Below, piece by piece: positions 10,612 to 23,184 of a DNA stretch of 64,000 nucleotides (its first letter is position 1; each line of letters starts with the position of its first letter). The DNA is from Galbula dea (Eukaryota; Chordata; Aves; Piciformes; Galbulidae). Where the stretch lies: assembly GCA_013399015.1 (NCBI GenBank), contig VWZX01009002.1:866415-930414 (forward strand), written 5' to 3'. The notes beneath the pieces are model-generated. The model made no database searches. It saw only the letters and a list, made by a program, of their open reading frames with translations, and had not been told where the DNA came from. Made by a program: the position numbers and the translations under genes.

Positions 10612-13600
10612 TAGCCCTCTACAGCCCATAAAGTTTGCTTTCATCTAAGAAAAGATAAAAAGCACCACAGAAGGCCTAATCAAAACCTGTGCTCAGGTTA
10701 AAAAAGGAGCTTGTGCTTTGTAACAGATACAGGCAGGTTTTTCCTAAATTGTCACAAGTTGCCTAATGAAAGATTATCTCCTGTTTTCTTATCTTTAATT
10801 GCTCATATGAGCAAAGCACTCCTTTCCCCTTTAGAAGAGTGAGTAGAGGTCTGCTAAAAACAATAGACACTGACACTTGCCAGGATCAAACTGCAGCTTG
10901 GGGGGACAGAAGTCAGTGGAGGAGCTGCAGGAAGATCCAGTTTGCTTCAACAAAAGTTCAGCATCAGCTATGGAGGTGACCTGCAAACCACTGGGGCTTC
11001 CCTGGACATTCACATCCTTTGTTGAGCTTCCTGAAGGTGAGAGCAAAGTGTGTGGGAAAGGCTGGTTTCCACTTTGCTGGGACTGGGAAACACTGGTTGC
11101 CTTTAGAGGAGTTCATCCTGGCATCTGCAGCAACACCAGGGGATGGCACCTTTGGCCAGGGGGGCAAAGGCAAGGCAGAGACCATGAACAGGGTCCTGTG
11201 CTCCCAGACACTGAGGAAATGTTTAATGTGGAGGCATGTTTTATGTCAATCAAACACATAAACCACTCTTACTGTTACCAGGGCTGCATAAGCCCATAAA
11301 GATGCACTTTTAAACCTTTAAAAGTAAGGTACCATAATTACATCTAATAGAACCCCCCCAGGTCCCAGGGGTGCCTTTCCTGCTTTTAAGATACCCCAGG
11401 TGGATGAGGTAAAGGAGAAGAAAAACTCCAACCTGAGCTTTAAGCTCCAAGGACAGAAAAATGCAAACGCTGTCTAATTCTGCCTGCAGGATCTCTCAAG
11501 CTTTGATTTATTGGCTTTAATAACTGTGGGCTCTCTCCCTGCTTTTTGGCTTGAGAAATGGAAGCCATGAGGCTGTGAGAATGTCTTTCTTCCAGAATAA
11601 TCTGCTGCAGTGCCAGTCATTGGGGAAAGCCAGCAACAGGCTGGCTTTATTGGAGCTGCATGATGCTCTTTTGAAACTTGTTTGGAGTCTAACTTCATCC
11701 TCAATCAGTCTCCTTCCACAAGAAAATAAAGAGTAAAAAATAAAAAAAGAAAGCCTTTTCTGGGATGCAAAAGGCTCAGCTTTGCCTTACCAAAAGGTGT
11801 GAGTGAATCTGCTCTGGTGTTAACATCATCTCTTCTTCACGAGCCAAGCCAGCAGAGCTTGGGGACTTTCCTGGAGGAGCTGTGGGTTCAGTCACTCTGC
11901 TGCTTTTCTGTTGGAAATAATGATGGCTTCTACCAGAGGAATAAGTGAAAAAAAAAGGAATTAAGCATCTGAAAGTTAGGGAGATGTGCAAGCTGTGGAT
12001 TAAAATCAGATTGCTGAAGCTGTTTCTGTCCACTGCCTCTCACCATCCCTCACATCCCCGCAGACACTGCTGCCTTGGAGGCAGAAGCTCCCAGTTTCAC
12101 CCCTGACAGCAAGACATGTCCCTACATCTCCTAGCTGGGCTGGGGGCTGCCATGGAGGGCATAGAAGCCTGATGTTGCACCCAGAGGTGACACAGGAGCC
12201 CAGTGAGGAGCGAGATGGAGGTCTGCACCCTGCAGTAGCTTCCACCATCTGATTCCAATCCCCTGCCACATGCAGGAGTGTCTCCAGCCCCATGGGAGTT
12301 GCAGGATTGCTGGTGTAGCCCAACGGTCCTGGGGAAGGTGAGGGGAGCTCAGGCCATCCATCCCTCACCTGCTGGGGTTTGGCAGGTGTTCTCATCTCCT
12401 TGGGGTTTGTTTCCAGCTGGGGTTTTTCATTGACAGTGGAGGAATTTGGAGACAGAGTCAGAAGCATGGGGAGTCAGAAGCTAACAGAGCAGCATAGTGC
12501 AATCAGTAGAGAAACTGTTGGGTTTTGTTGGTTTTTTTTTTGTTTATTTGGTTGTTCCCCCCACCCCCCCAGATATGTTTTTAACCTGAAACAATCCTCA
12601 GAGGTCAGAAGAGCACTTTTTGAAGTGCCATATCAAGTGTAACTGGCAGTGGCCCATGGACCAGCTCCACAACCTGGAAGAAGATTTCTGTTGTTTTCTC
12701 CAATGTGGCCAATTAGCCCTGGTTGGGAAATTTTCAGCCAAACACTCCTTTGTTTGTTGACCTCAGTATTATCATGAAAATAAAGGCTTCTTAAGTCTGA
12801 CATGAAAATTCTGGGCAAACCAGGACAACACACCCCAGAATAACTTGCTCTTCAGAGCACTCCAACCTGAACAGGATGGAGCTGAGCCTGGAAATTGTGT
12901 TTTTCCTATCACAGGTGAATTTCCAAACACCAGGCTGTTGTAAGACAGATGTTGGCTTTTTTTTTTTATGGGAAAACCTAGCTGGTGGGTCTGAGTGCTG
13001 CCCTCATTACAATTCAATAAACATGGGGCTTCACAAATAGGAAAACTTTCCTACCCAGTTCTCTAATTTCCCAGCTTGAAAAACATTAAGAATGATCATT
13101 AAAAAAAGGTCTAATTCACATTGCATGTGTGCAGCTCTTTATTTATGTGCATTTATATTTATCTCTTTTAATAAGAGAGAGGAGGAATGAGTCTTGATCT
13201 AACTAGACATTGTTTTAGGAACAGTGAATCAAGTGAAGAGAAAAAGCCAGGAAATTCCAAGCTGAGGTTCCCAGTTGACAGTACATCTGTCACTTGCATC
13301 TTGATATGCTTTTTATTTCCCTTGACAGCAAGAATTTCCACTTATGAGGATTCACTTTAGCTTTGAATTTCCTGATCTGTGTCAGGAGATGGAACAGTTT
13401 TAAGGTTATACACATCATGAGCAGTTTTAATCTTTTGGTTGGTTGTTGGAGGCTAACCCAACTTTAATTTACAGGCCCCTACACCTATCCCAGTTAGTCA
13501 CTTCAGGGTTCAAGCACAACTAGGCTCTCCTGAGCTAGCACTAACACTTTTGGCAAAGAGATCAGGACACACCATGCATCTGCTTTTCCCTGTGGGAAGG

Positions 13601-14029
13601 CTCCTCTCTCCCTGCTGGTTGGGTTTCCCTGGCCTCTGGTTATTCCAGCTTCTCAGGGTTTATTTGCAGTGTGTGGTAATCTAAATTCCTCATGAACACC
13701 TTCCATCACTCGCTTGCTGATCCGTGTCCTGTTCTTTGGTTGAATTACATTTGAAAGTCCCTCCTGGCTTCCCTCAGTCTGCTCTGATGCTGACTGCTAT
13801 GAAATGACCCTTATCCCCAATGGCTATCACTCATGGTTTGCCCTAAAAAAAAAAAATACAATGTACCTATAGTGTTAAAGCAAATAAGCCACATGTCATA
13901 TTAGCAAATACGTGCAGCTAAAGACCAGTAGACCAGAAAGGACCCACCTCATATTGTCTTATGATTCATATTTAAAGGGTTCTCCCCTCAGAGGTGGGAA
14001 ATTGGTTGGATGCACTCTGTGTGGCCCTT
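10612..14029. other. Non-coding unique DNA
   Basis: No supported gene. Visible items are GATA-type cores around 10643-10800, a C-run at 12557-12571, and short T or A runs. Open frames here are short and overlap on both strands. One minus-strand frame of 153 codons (12006-12467) has no recognisable domain and lies opposite other frames. Confidence 0.55.
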
Positions 14030-14165
14030 TCCCACCAGTCCTGAGTGACCAATAATTAATTTATGCTGAATGTAATTACTCCCTTGTTAACAGTAGTTTT
14101 TCTGCACTTTCTCTCGGTCGGCTCTGGAGACGTACATGTTGAGTGTGATGTATGACTCCTGGCAC
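14030..14165. promoter_or_regulatory. Candidate conserved non-coding element
   Basis: The block combines ACCAATAATTAATTTATG and GTAATTACTCC homeodomain-type cores with a CpG-bearing stretch (CTCTCGGTCGGCTCTGGAGACG) that is unusual in the CpG-poor surroundings. Such blocks are often distal enhancers. This is inference from composition alone. Confidence 0.25.
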
Positions 14166-14439
14166 AGAATGAAACCTTAGTCCTGTGAAAAGACATAGAT
14201 AAAGTGAGGTTGCTCCATTACTTGCTAATGAATTTATAGGCTCAATGCTCTTATCTGAAGTACAGCAGAGAGAAATTCTTAGAGACTATTAGTGTAGTCT
14301 CAAAATAAAGATATTGGGACTTGGCTTCAGCCATCCTTCTCTGTCCTGTCACTTCAATGGGCACTTTAAAACAGCAACAACAAGAGATGGTTTTAATCTC
14401 AAGGAAGGAGAGGGAGACAGACAGCTGCTGTAGCCTGGG

Positions 14440-14650
14440 CTGCACGTTGGCCAAGAAATGCCAGAGCTGGAAAAGCAAGGAATAACGAAACCCCTTCCCA
14501 CGTGATGATTCATTAATGGCACATCAGTGTGCACGCAGCTCCACAGTGCAGCAGGGGATGCATTACAGATCCTGAGCTGCCACAGCTATTGTGTTTCAAA
14601 GCAGTAGGCATGCTAATGTGGTGCTGGCAGGCAGACGTGAGCCTTTTTGG
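14440..14650. promoter_or_regulatory. Candidate conserved non-coding element
   Basis: The region has a TTGGCCAAG near-palindrome, the E-box CCACGTGATG next to ATTCATTAATGG, an ATGCTAATG core (POU-like) and several retained CpGs. No repeat similarity is seen. Enhancer function is inferred only from motif density. Confidence 0.22.
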
Positions 14651-17312
14651 AAGGCTCTGTAACAGCTTCCTAGAAATTAAAGACAGAAGGGGTTAGAGGA
14701 TCGTACACCCTGTCCTCCTAAACACTGCAGCCTGCTTGGATTCATGCAAATACCTTAGACCATGTCCAAACCTGTCAGCTAAGGCAAACATTTCAACTGT
14801 AAAAAGCTGAGCTTGGTGTCAGCAGCAGAAGAAATACAGGGTCTGGTGCTTGCTGGATGAGAGTGGCTCATGCTGGTGGGATATGAAGTAGGTTTAATAA
14901 GCTTAGGCAATCCTGCCAGATAAAAGTCATGCTCCAGGCCACAGAGATAGGTAGAAAACCCCCAAAATCCAGTAGGTCTGGTAAAGAAGGGAAAACCCTT
15001 CCTCAGCCCAAGGATGAACACCCATCCTGTACCTGGTGGGCAAGACACAATAAAAGCAGTGGGGACTCTGCATGCCCATCAGTGAAGAGGATAATTGTGG
15101 AAGCCGGGTGAAGTGATTTGGGAGCTCAGAACCTGAACTACTGCAGGGAGGGGGGTAAAAAATTCTTCCTGACTCTACCAGATGGAAAAGAGCTTGTGTG
15201 AGAAGTTTCTTGGAGGTCAATTAAAAACTTAGATGTGTCAATAGCCTGCTAGTTTCTTTGTGCAGAAACCTGTATTTTAAAGCATAAGAGTTAACAAAGA
15301 CCCTGCTGCAGTCTACTGGCTAAAATGTAATTTATACCAGTCAGCAGCCCCTGGAGACTTGACCTGCTACTGCCACACACTGAATGGGGCTGGTGAACAG
15401 ACCCCTAGGAAGACAGTGTGGAGGGACAGGTGACAAGGACTGTTGGCTTCAAAGGAACAAGCTGAAAAGAGCAAATGGGAGAAGATATTTACAGCTGAAA
15501 TGATCAAAGTGTCCACTAAGTTGTAATACAGGAGACTGCCAGGGAAGGGGTTTCTCTGAGAGTGGCATTGCCACTTCCCTCTAGGAGATACTTTCTCCAA
15601 GAAACTGAGCAAGAGTGAGAAGGTAACAGGTCAGATAGGGGCTGTGGCACTGGGCTGCTTGTTTCCATAGGTCTTCTGTTGGTAATATGGGGAAGTAAGC
15701 TCAGAAGAGATGATGAAAGCCAATTTTCCCTCCTGCATCTAGAAAAGCCACTACATTTCAGACCATGGAAGAGTCTTGCTGAGTCTCAGAGGGTCTGACC
15801 ATGTGGCATGTCAACATGAGGGAGTCCAAAGCTGTGCTTCAGACCTGCCCTCCCTTTTTCCCTCGTTGCAGATTTCCTCCTGCTTTCCCTTGAAGAAAAC
15901 GGGATCTGACTTCTGCACAGCCCGGAGAAGGGGCAGGTTTTCACCACGGGCTGGTGGGGCTGGAGGAGGTGGGTGGTCGGAGGTCTGACTGGAGGAGTCC
16001 TGGCAGGGCTGGGAGCCTGCCTGGCAGGACCTGGTGGACTGCATTTCCCTTCCTTCCTCACAGCCCAGCTTAGCGCACGGGGCTCCTGACCGCAGCGGCT
16101 GCTTTTTTCAGGGAGAACAAAGCCCTTTTTATTTCTTTCCTTTTTTTCTTTTTTCCCTTGGATTTGGCTGTTGGAAAGGAGCTAGAAACTATTTGCACCA
16201 GGAAATACAGGCTGAAGAATGAGTGTGTCAGCCCGAGTCCACTTGGCAGAGCTGCTTTGACTTCAGAAGTGAGGCAGCAAGGCTCTAGGAGGTCTGCTAA
16301 TTGTCAGTGAAGACAAAATGAATAGCTGTGGATTAACTGAGCACTTCTACTATTGTTTTTCTGGAAGAAAACCTCTTGCTTCTAGGAAAGAAGCAGGGAT
16401 GATGTTGCTGCTCAAGCACACATTTCTATTGGGCAGAAATTCACTAGGTCTTGTAGGGCTAGAAAAAAAAGGTACAGAGATTTCCAGAGATGTCCTTCCC
16501 TGGTGAATCCTCACCAGCACAATGCCAAATCTCAGACTGGTCAGGTTGCTTTGGGGGATACAATTAAATAACACACAATTAAAAGTATTTCTTTAATGTA
16601 AAACATGAACACACTCATCAGCTGGATTATTTTTGTAGCAGAAAAAGAACTGAGTTTGTTTTTTGAAGGGAAAAGCCTTGCTATAACAGATTGTCCCTGG
16701 TGAGCAAATTACAAAGCACTTCTTGGAAACCAGTGGCAGACACAAGTAAACCAGAGTAAAGTCCACCTCTCCCCAAAGTCAGGTTTAAAGTTTTATGTCA
16801 GCTTAAGCAGAGATCACAGTGTATCAGCTTAAAAGCAAGGCAAATCCTCCTTCCCTGATGATGAAGGGCCCTGCCAGGAGAATTCTGTATGAAAGCAAAA
16901 ATCCAACCATTTTACATAGACAACACCCACTGTACTGCCAGCTGCAGAAGGTTTTGGCATCAAGGTCCTCAAACAGAGGCAGCTATCTACAATATAGGTT
17001 TTGTCAAAAGGCAGATAGTCTATCTTTTAAATGATTTTATGCAGACAGCTTCCATTTCTTAATCTTTATATCATTTTATATTTGTAATACCACAGTTTCT
17101 GGTGTGCAACTGCTCAGAGAGAAGAAATGGATCATTTGGGCAGCAGGGGAACATACTTGGCATTACTCAACATTTACATTTAAGCTGAATATGAGAGGGG
17201 GTTTTTTTAAGCATTAAATCTTACAAGAGGAAGGAAAAGAAAGAAGAAAAGTTTTCCTTTTCACACCACACCAGATCTAGTTGAGACTGGATACATGGAG
17301 TAAATACCAAGA
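14651..17312. other. Non-coding unique DNA with a GC-richer patch
   Basis: No gene recognised. At about 15895-16115 the sequence is richer in G+C and holds several CpGs (ACGGG, CCCGGAG, CACGGGC, GTCGGAG, GCGCACGG, ACCGCAGCGG), followed by a T-rich tract near 16135-16160. This could be a weak promoter or decayed CpG cluster, but no exon or transcription start is demonstrable. Confidence 0.5.
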
Positions 17313-17380
17313 GTGAAATTCTAGCCCCATTGAAGTTAATGGCCAAATTCCCATTGACTTCAGCTGGGCCAGGATTTCAC
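17313..17380. repeat. Ancient palindromic (MITE-like) repeat, best copy
   Basis: The left arm 17313-17342 and right arm 17351-17380 are reverse complements at about 24 of 30 positions, with an 8-nt loop. The ends GTGAAATTCTAGCCC and GGGCCAGGATTTCAC form the outer stem. The inner stem contains CATTGAAGTTAATGG and CCATTGACTTCAG. This layout matches short palindromic repeats widely dispersed in turtles, crocodilians and birds. It is non-coding and non-autonomous. The library name is not certain to me. Confidence 0.75.
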
Positions 17381-18969
17381 CCTTTGAGTATTTCCAGCCC
17401 AACCAGAAGCAGGAAATACTGGAAGGCTCTTGACAGAGCCTCTTCTCATGGTATTTCCAGTCCAAATTTTCAGGCCCTGTTATCCTGCATTGTTTAGATC
17501 ACACAGTAAAATAAGAAGGGTGTTGGGAATAGGCTGGGCTAGAAAATCCTTGGGAAGGTAAATGCAGAAATAGAGATGAGATTTAAATTAAAGGAAGAAG
17601 GATGAATGAGGTGACTTCACAGAGAAAGTGATATAGGGAGTTTTGGGTTGACTTTATTAGCTCACTATTACATAACAGAATGGTTGTAACATTCTGTGGA
17701 AATGATCTATGAGCTGGTATACTACATTTATATCATTTTCACTGAACATAACTCCTGCACAATGTGGAAAATGAGCACACTGAAATCTTTACCCCGAGCT
17801 GCGCTGTCATCCTGGAGCTCCACACGATGCTGAGCCAGAGCTCTGCAGTGCCACTGCTGCAAACAGCCTCCAGGAAGGACAAAAGCTGCAGAATACAGTA
17901 GTCATTCATAGAGAGGTAATTAAAAGGAAATACAACCACCATGGCCTGAAGGCTTTGCACAGGAAAGGAGCTCCCTCTGCCACCATCTGTTGGCCAAGGG
18001 GGGAGTGAAAGTATGTTGGATGTCATCTGCAGAAACCTGCTCAGATCCCAGCTGCACACGTGCTCCTCAGAGCAAAACGTTTTCTCCTTCCATCTGCAGT
18101 ACCACAAGGGTGGTGTGGCAGCATGGAGACTTGCATCTGCATGCATCCTCATCCAGAACCTCTCCTGTGCACTTGGGAGGCTTTTGGCAGTGCCAGCAGT
18201 GTCTCAGCCTTTCAGTGAAAGGAACAGAAAAGAGCTTTATGGAAAGACTCCCAGAGATCTGCTGTGCTTCTGCTGTGCATCCCCAAGGGAGCAGGTGCAC
18301 TCAGCATAACTCCTTGGTGTTCCAGTATGAACACAGTCTCCTCCTGCCATGGTGTTCCTGTTCAACATGCCTCCCCTTGCCTTTCTCATAGTTTTCCTAA
18401 ATCTAGAGCTTTGGAATCACCTGTTTTGGCTCAGATTTTCATCTGTGTTCCTGTAGCCCACAGCTGCCCCAGTGATGTGAGTGCCATTCTCACTTCCTTC
18501 TCAAAGTGACAGTGGCCACAGGATTTGTGCTCCTTTCTCCCTCTCTCATCCTCCCTTTACTCTAGGAGCTTTAATGTTTGTGGAGAACTTGCCTTTTGGA
18601 TGGGAGTGCAATCCCTAGGTAGGCATAGGAATGTTCATTATAGTGGGATAGTCAATCCCATAGTTTTTGTGTATTCTAGGTGTCCATAATGCTCCTGCTA
18701 TTTCCCTGATTTTGCAATAAAAGTCATGCTCTCAAAATATCTGCCAGATACCTTTCTCTCAATTAGCCATGGGGAAAAATATTTTGTTATTTCATTGGGT
18801 TATTTCTCTCCTGAGCCCAGTAGCTGGTACAATTTCAATCCTGATTTAAAGATATTAAAAGTTGGGCTGTTCCCCACCTTACTCAGCCCTTTATGAAGAA
18901 GAATCAGTTTGCATTTTCCTGTCTTTCAAGCTTCCAGCAACTTGGTCTGGTTATATCTTTCTTGTTCCC
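17381..18969. other. Non-coding unique DNA
   Basis: No recognisable gene, RNA or transposon. The overlapping frames of up to 137 codons around 17739-18391 lie on both strands and show no domain. Confidence 0.55.
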
Positions 18970-19135
18970 TTAGTAAGTGGAGCCTGAGGAACCTCCTGGT
19001 GAAGGTATTACCCAGTGCAATCAAGTGGCTTCTCAGTCTTCTTCTTGATAACTTAAACAGATTGAATTCTTTAAGTGCTTCAGTGTAGGGTGCTTTCTCC
19101 AGTCTCTGAATCATTTTTACAGCTCTCTTCTGCAC
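18926..19135 (-). pseudogene. CR1 ORF2 remnant (post-RT region)
   Basis: The minus-strand translation contains QKRAVKMIQRLEKAPYTEAL, then LFKLSRRRLRSHLI. This corresponds to the CR1 ORF2 stretch usually seen as RRA.KMI..LE.L.Y..RL.ELGLFSLE.RRLRGDLI. Homology covers roughly the first 45 residues and the rest is chance extension. It is non-functional, lacking all catalytic domains. Confidence 0.8.
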
Positions 19136-19205
19136 CTTCTCCAGTTTTTCAATATCCTTTTCTTCTTTATAATGTGAACATCAGAAGCCTGATACTGCAG
19201 AGCTG
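18970..19205 (-). mobile_element. Old CR1 LINE internal fragment
   Basis: On the plus strand, ATCATTTTTACAGCTCTCTTC and CACCTTCTCCAGTTTTTCAAT are complements of a CR1 ORF2 segment. No 3' terminal repeats remain, so this is an internal piece of an old copy, much more diverged than those at 7370 or 43157. Confidence 0.8.
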
Positions 19206-21503
19206 CAGTCTCCAGTTAATAGGCTGTAGATAAGTTTCTTGGTCTGTTTTCTGAAGTTGACCCTGGGTTCCCTTTGACCTCGAGGAAAATCTTTGCCATT
19301 CCCCTGGCAGACAGGAGGTCTGCACAGTCTGCTGTAGGCAGGGGCAAACATGCACTGTCTGCAGTGTGATGCAGCCAACCTGGGCTGGCTTGGACCCAGC
19401 CATGATGTAGACCTGCTGAGGGTAGCAGTATGTTCTGGTCCACAAGCATGGCTAGAAGCTGCTCCTATTAGCTTGGGCTCAGGTCCTGGCTAACCTGGTG
19501 ACACAGCTTTCAGGCAGAGCACAGAGAGGACAAGCTCCTGCCTGCCAGAAAGGCTAGGAAGAGGTTTTCTTCTACTATTGTGAGCAGAGAATTTCACCTT
19601 TTAAGGTATTTAGTGGTAAAGGTATTTAGGAGAAGAAAATCTAAGGACAGCTATATAGTGAGCCTAGAAATGCTAGGCAAAGAGGTTTATTCCTCTTTAA
19701 AAGGATGTCATGTTTATTGTTGCTGACAGCACCTGGCAAAAGGCTTACAAAACTTCATATGTATATATATAATGTAAGGGGAACTCCTCATTTTGGTTGG
19801 TAGCAGGCTGGCACAGAAGGATTTGTCCATCCTTTGGTTCAGGCTACACCTTAACAGAGCAGGATGACATAAGTACCTATTCTGAAGAATTCCTGTAGTG
19901 CTCTTCACTGCTTGGATAGCCTTTAATTTTTTTCATATAGCTTTAATTAAAAAAATTAAAAAGAAGAGAGGAAAAAAAAGAAAAAATGATAGCAGCTTTT
20001 CTTGATAATGTGAAGAATGTGAAAGAACCCATATGTGAAAGAACAGCCAGAGGGGACATCAAGGGAAAACATGTGAAGAAAATCTGGTTTTTAAACTGTA
20101 GACAGGCATCCTACCTAGGGAGCAGGTCCCCAGCTGCCTTTTTCCTGGGCTCTGGAGCAACAGGACAGAGATGGCCTCCCACCAGTGCTGCTGGGTCCAT
20201 CCACCACAGGATGACCATTGCTGTGGTAAAGCCACATCTCTAATGAGAGTGATTGCTCAGACCTGGTCTGCCCTACCTTCTGTTGGAGACCATAGGCTGA
20301 AGTTAGAGACATGGCCTGGGGCCCTGAGGGGAGACCAGAAAATGAAGTGAGACAGAAGGTGCTTTGGCTGCCCAGAGTGGGGTGAAGAGTGGTTTTGATT
20401 ATGGTGGTGAGAGTCAGGAGTCTGAGGAGAGCAAACACATACCACTGCTGATCCCAGGACTACCTGAGGGAGAAAAAGGTAAACGTAAGGACAGTTAAAA
20501 GGATTTAATGAAGGAGCATGTCTGCTCATCCTTACAGCCTAAAGTCTGAGGTTTTTGGGAGAGCAAACAGCTTGCATTCACCCCATGACAGCTGTAGCAG
20601 GTACAAGAAGGAAACAGCTCCTTTCCTCTGCCTGAAAAATGCACCATAGGCAAGTATGGCTTAAAATACAGCCACAAACTGTGATAAAAGCAACTCAAAG
20701 CCAAACCAAAACTCTTTTGGATGTGGAGGCCTGTGTTAACATAAGAGATGAAAACCAGAATCAAGTCTGGCCAATCTATTCCCCATTAAAAGCCAACTCC
20801 AGGAAACCCAACTACTCCCCCACGCTGGGGGGGCTCAGGATCATCATGTCTGGGTTAAGAGAGCAGCTATTAGTGCAGGAGGTGAAGATCAATGTGCTTC
20901 TGGTGCTAGATGCAGAGTTTAATGTAAAGGCATTTTCTGTGACCAAGATGAACTCTTGGTTTGACACCAAGTGAGAGAGAAGCCCAGGAATAGCTCTGCC
21001 TTTACTGGGCTTGTGCTCCACAGGAGCACTGTAGATGAGGTTTCTCCTTCACAGCACTCCCAGACAATTTGCTGCCTTCATGCAGTCTTCCTTAGCTAAT
21101 AATTTATTTTTCTCTCAGGTGTTTCCTTGTACATGCTTGATGCATGAAAGTACATGCTTGAAAACATCCTTCCTGGTCTGGAAAAGTGTTAAATGTATTG
21201 AAGGAGATAATGTGGGGCTTCACTTTCTTCAAATGAGTGCCATTGAAAGTACAGGATGTTGGGATGCTGGTCTGCAAATAATGCCAAGGGTTGTCAGTTA
21301 ATTCATGATGAATAGAAACACAGATGCATCTGCAGGCAAGACATGTGGTGATTGAACAACTTGTTTGTGAGCTCCCCTCACTCTTCACCCAGGTAATCTC
21401 CCTAGATGGTGTCCACCTAATAAATAAGAGAGAGGATTTGGCCTAGCACTGGATGGCTTTGAGATGTCCAGAGTTTGCATGCCATGTGGGACCTCTGAAG
21501 ATG
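19206..21503. other. Non-coding unique DNA
   Basis: No supported gene. A 16-bp-period short direct duplication (AAGGTATTTA at 19603 and 19619) and an AT-rich run near 19925-19985 are visible. Small direct repeats GTACATGCTTGA occur twice around 21128-21165. Confidence 0.55.
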
Positions 21504-21642
21504 GTTACAGTGAGGGTGGTGAGACACTGGAACAGGTTGTCCAGAGACCCCTGGAAGTGTTCAAAACCAGACTGAATGAGGTGGTGAGATGATCTTTAAA
21601 GCCCCTTCAAACCCAAACCATCCTGTGGTGTTATGATTGTAT
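21504..21642 (+). mobile_element. CR1 LINE 3' end with internal deletion
   Basis: The run GAGGGTGGTGAGACACTGGAA, then AGGTTGTCCAGAGACCCCTGG, then TTTAAAGCCCCTTCAAACCC and a decayed TATGATTGTATG tail follows the CR1 3' end in plus orientation. The segment between the 'GTTCAAAACCAGACTGAATG' part and the 'GATGATCTTTAAAG' part is shorter than in complete copies, indicating a deletion. Confidence 0.9.
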
Positions 21643-23184
21643 GCTTGTTGGGTGTGGGAATTTGGAGCAAGACTTCATGCAACAAAATCACTGTTGTTAT
21701 AAACAGCCTCATAGACATCAGATAGTAGAAGATCTCTTTCAAATCTAGGTCACTTATTTGTTCTAGAGAGCCATTTAAACCTAATCTTTGTCTTTTAAAT
21801 AAGACTTTAAAAGCCTTATTGTTTAGGGAAATAGTTGATTTGTTATTATTGGTTGCACAATACTTCAGGGAGAAGTTAGTTTGAGAGACTTTTAATGGTC
21901 TTGAGCTGATTTAGAAACAAAACTCAAAGACTTCAGGAGAGAGAGATGGAACTTTTCCCTGTCAACAATTCAGAACTTTTAGAGATGTTCAAAACTCTTT
22001 TTCTTTTTAGAAAGCCTGTTATTTCAAAGCTTTTCCTCAAACTTTGAAAATGCTCTTCAGGTCTAATAGCTTTAGCTTGAATTTAAAAGAAAATTCTTGT
22101 TCATCTCTCAGGAAAGCAATCCTGTTTTCTAACAACTTCTGTAGTTTGAAGGAGAAACTAAACTTTTCTATTTTAAAAGAAAAGAATTCTGCCAGAACTT
22201 CCATTTTTTTTGTATCAGCAGGCTCAAGGTTTGTCTTGGATAGCTCTTTTTTATTATTTCTCTGGAAGAGGCCAGATATTTCTTCCAAAAACATATGCAT
22301 TGCTACTAATAGTTTGGCTTTGATGCAACAGCATTTTTCAATAAAAATATCTGGAATATTCCAACAACTATTAACAATATTTATTTGCCTCCAGCTCTCC
22401 TTCATCTCTTGAACAAAAAGCTTTGAAAATTTTCTGAATGCAGAAGGAGTTCACAGCTGGCTTCCTCCTGCTGTTTGTTTTTAAGCAATAATATAGGAAT
22501 ATTGTGTTACTTTCAGTTCATAATGCTCAGATTTTGGCAGGTATGGATTAGTGCCATCACTAGAATTGGCTGCGAGCTCTAACTCAAGGTGAGCATCTCA
22601 GCCAGCCTTGAGGATGGACACGTGAAGCGACACGTGGCTGGGGGTTTCTTGGTTTTTACTAAGGTTTACTGAGGTTCTACTAAGCTTTTCTTTAATTACA
22701 TCAACATCTGAGGAAAAACCCTGTTCTTTTTAGACACTTATGACACATGATTGGGTTGATTTCTAGATAACATGGTGATAGAATCTGTAGGGAAACACAA
22801 GCTCTGAGAAGATTCTGTGCATTTTTTTGGTGTTGGTTTATTCTAAGACTGTATGAAAATGAAGACCTAAAGGAATTGATTAACAAAGCTGATGTTTCTG
22901 TACAATGGCAATAATCACAGCTGGAAGATGTCATTTATCAGTTTAGCTCCAGAAAGTCTTCATTTTATAACCCTCTTCTCCTCTTTCTCATTTGGTTCCT
23001 CCATCAAGCCCGATGCCTTTCCAGGACAGCCAAGTCTTTTGTTACAAAAATTGGGCATTCTTTTTTTCTTTCCAAGGACATTGTCTTCAAAATTTGTGTC
23101 ACCAGTCAAACTAACACCCTTGATTCTGAAGCTCTTTTCATTTTCTGACACGTAGGGAGGTGCCATAAAGCAGTGCTGACAACT
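21643..23184. other. Non-coding unique AT-rich DNA
   Basis: No gene recognised. At 22040-22410 both strands carry an open frame of about 122 codons over the same bases. The sequence is a monotonous mix of AAA/TTT/GAA/TTC codons with no domain, so composition explains both. A pair of CACGTG-like E-boxes (ACACGTGAAGCGACACGTGG) sits near 22619-22638. Confidence 0.55.

Noticed and set aside
10877..11299. 140-codon plus-strand open frame
   Set aside because: Cysteine and tryptophan content looked protein-like at first, but there is no recognisable family, and opposite-strand frames overlap. No splice signals could be tied to it.
12006..12467. 153-codon minus-strand open frame
   Set aside because: No recognisable domain, no supporting splice or start context, and overlapped by other frames. 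Consistent with chance in a GC-richer patch.
19603..19630. Short 10-bp direct duplication (AAGGTATTTA) with 16-bp spacing
   Set aside because: Small local slippage-type event of no wider significance.
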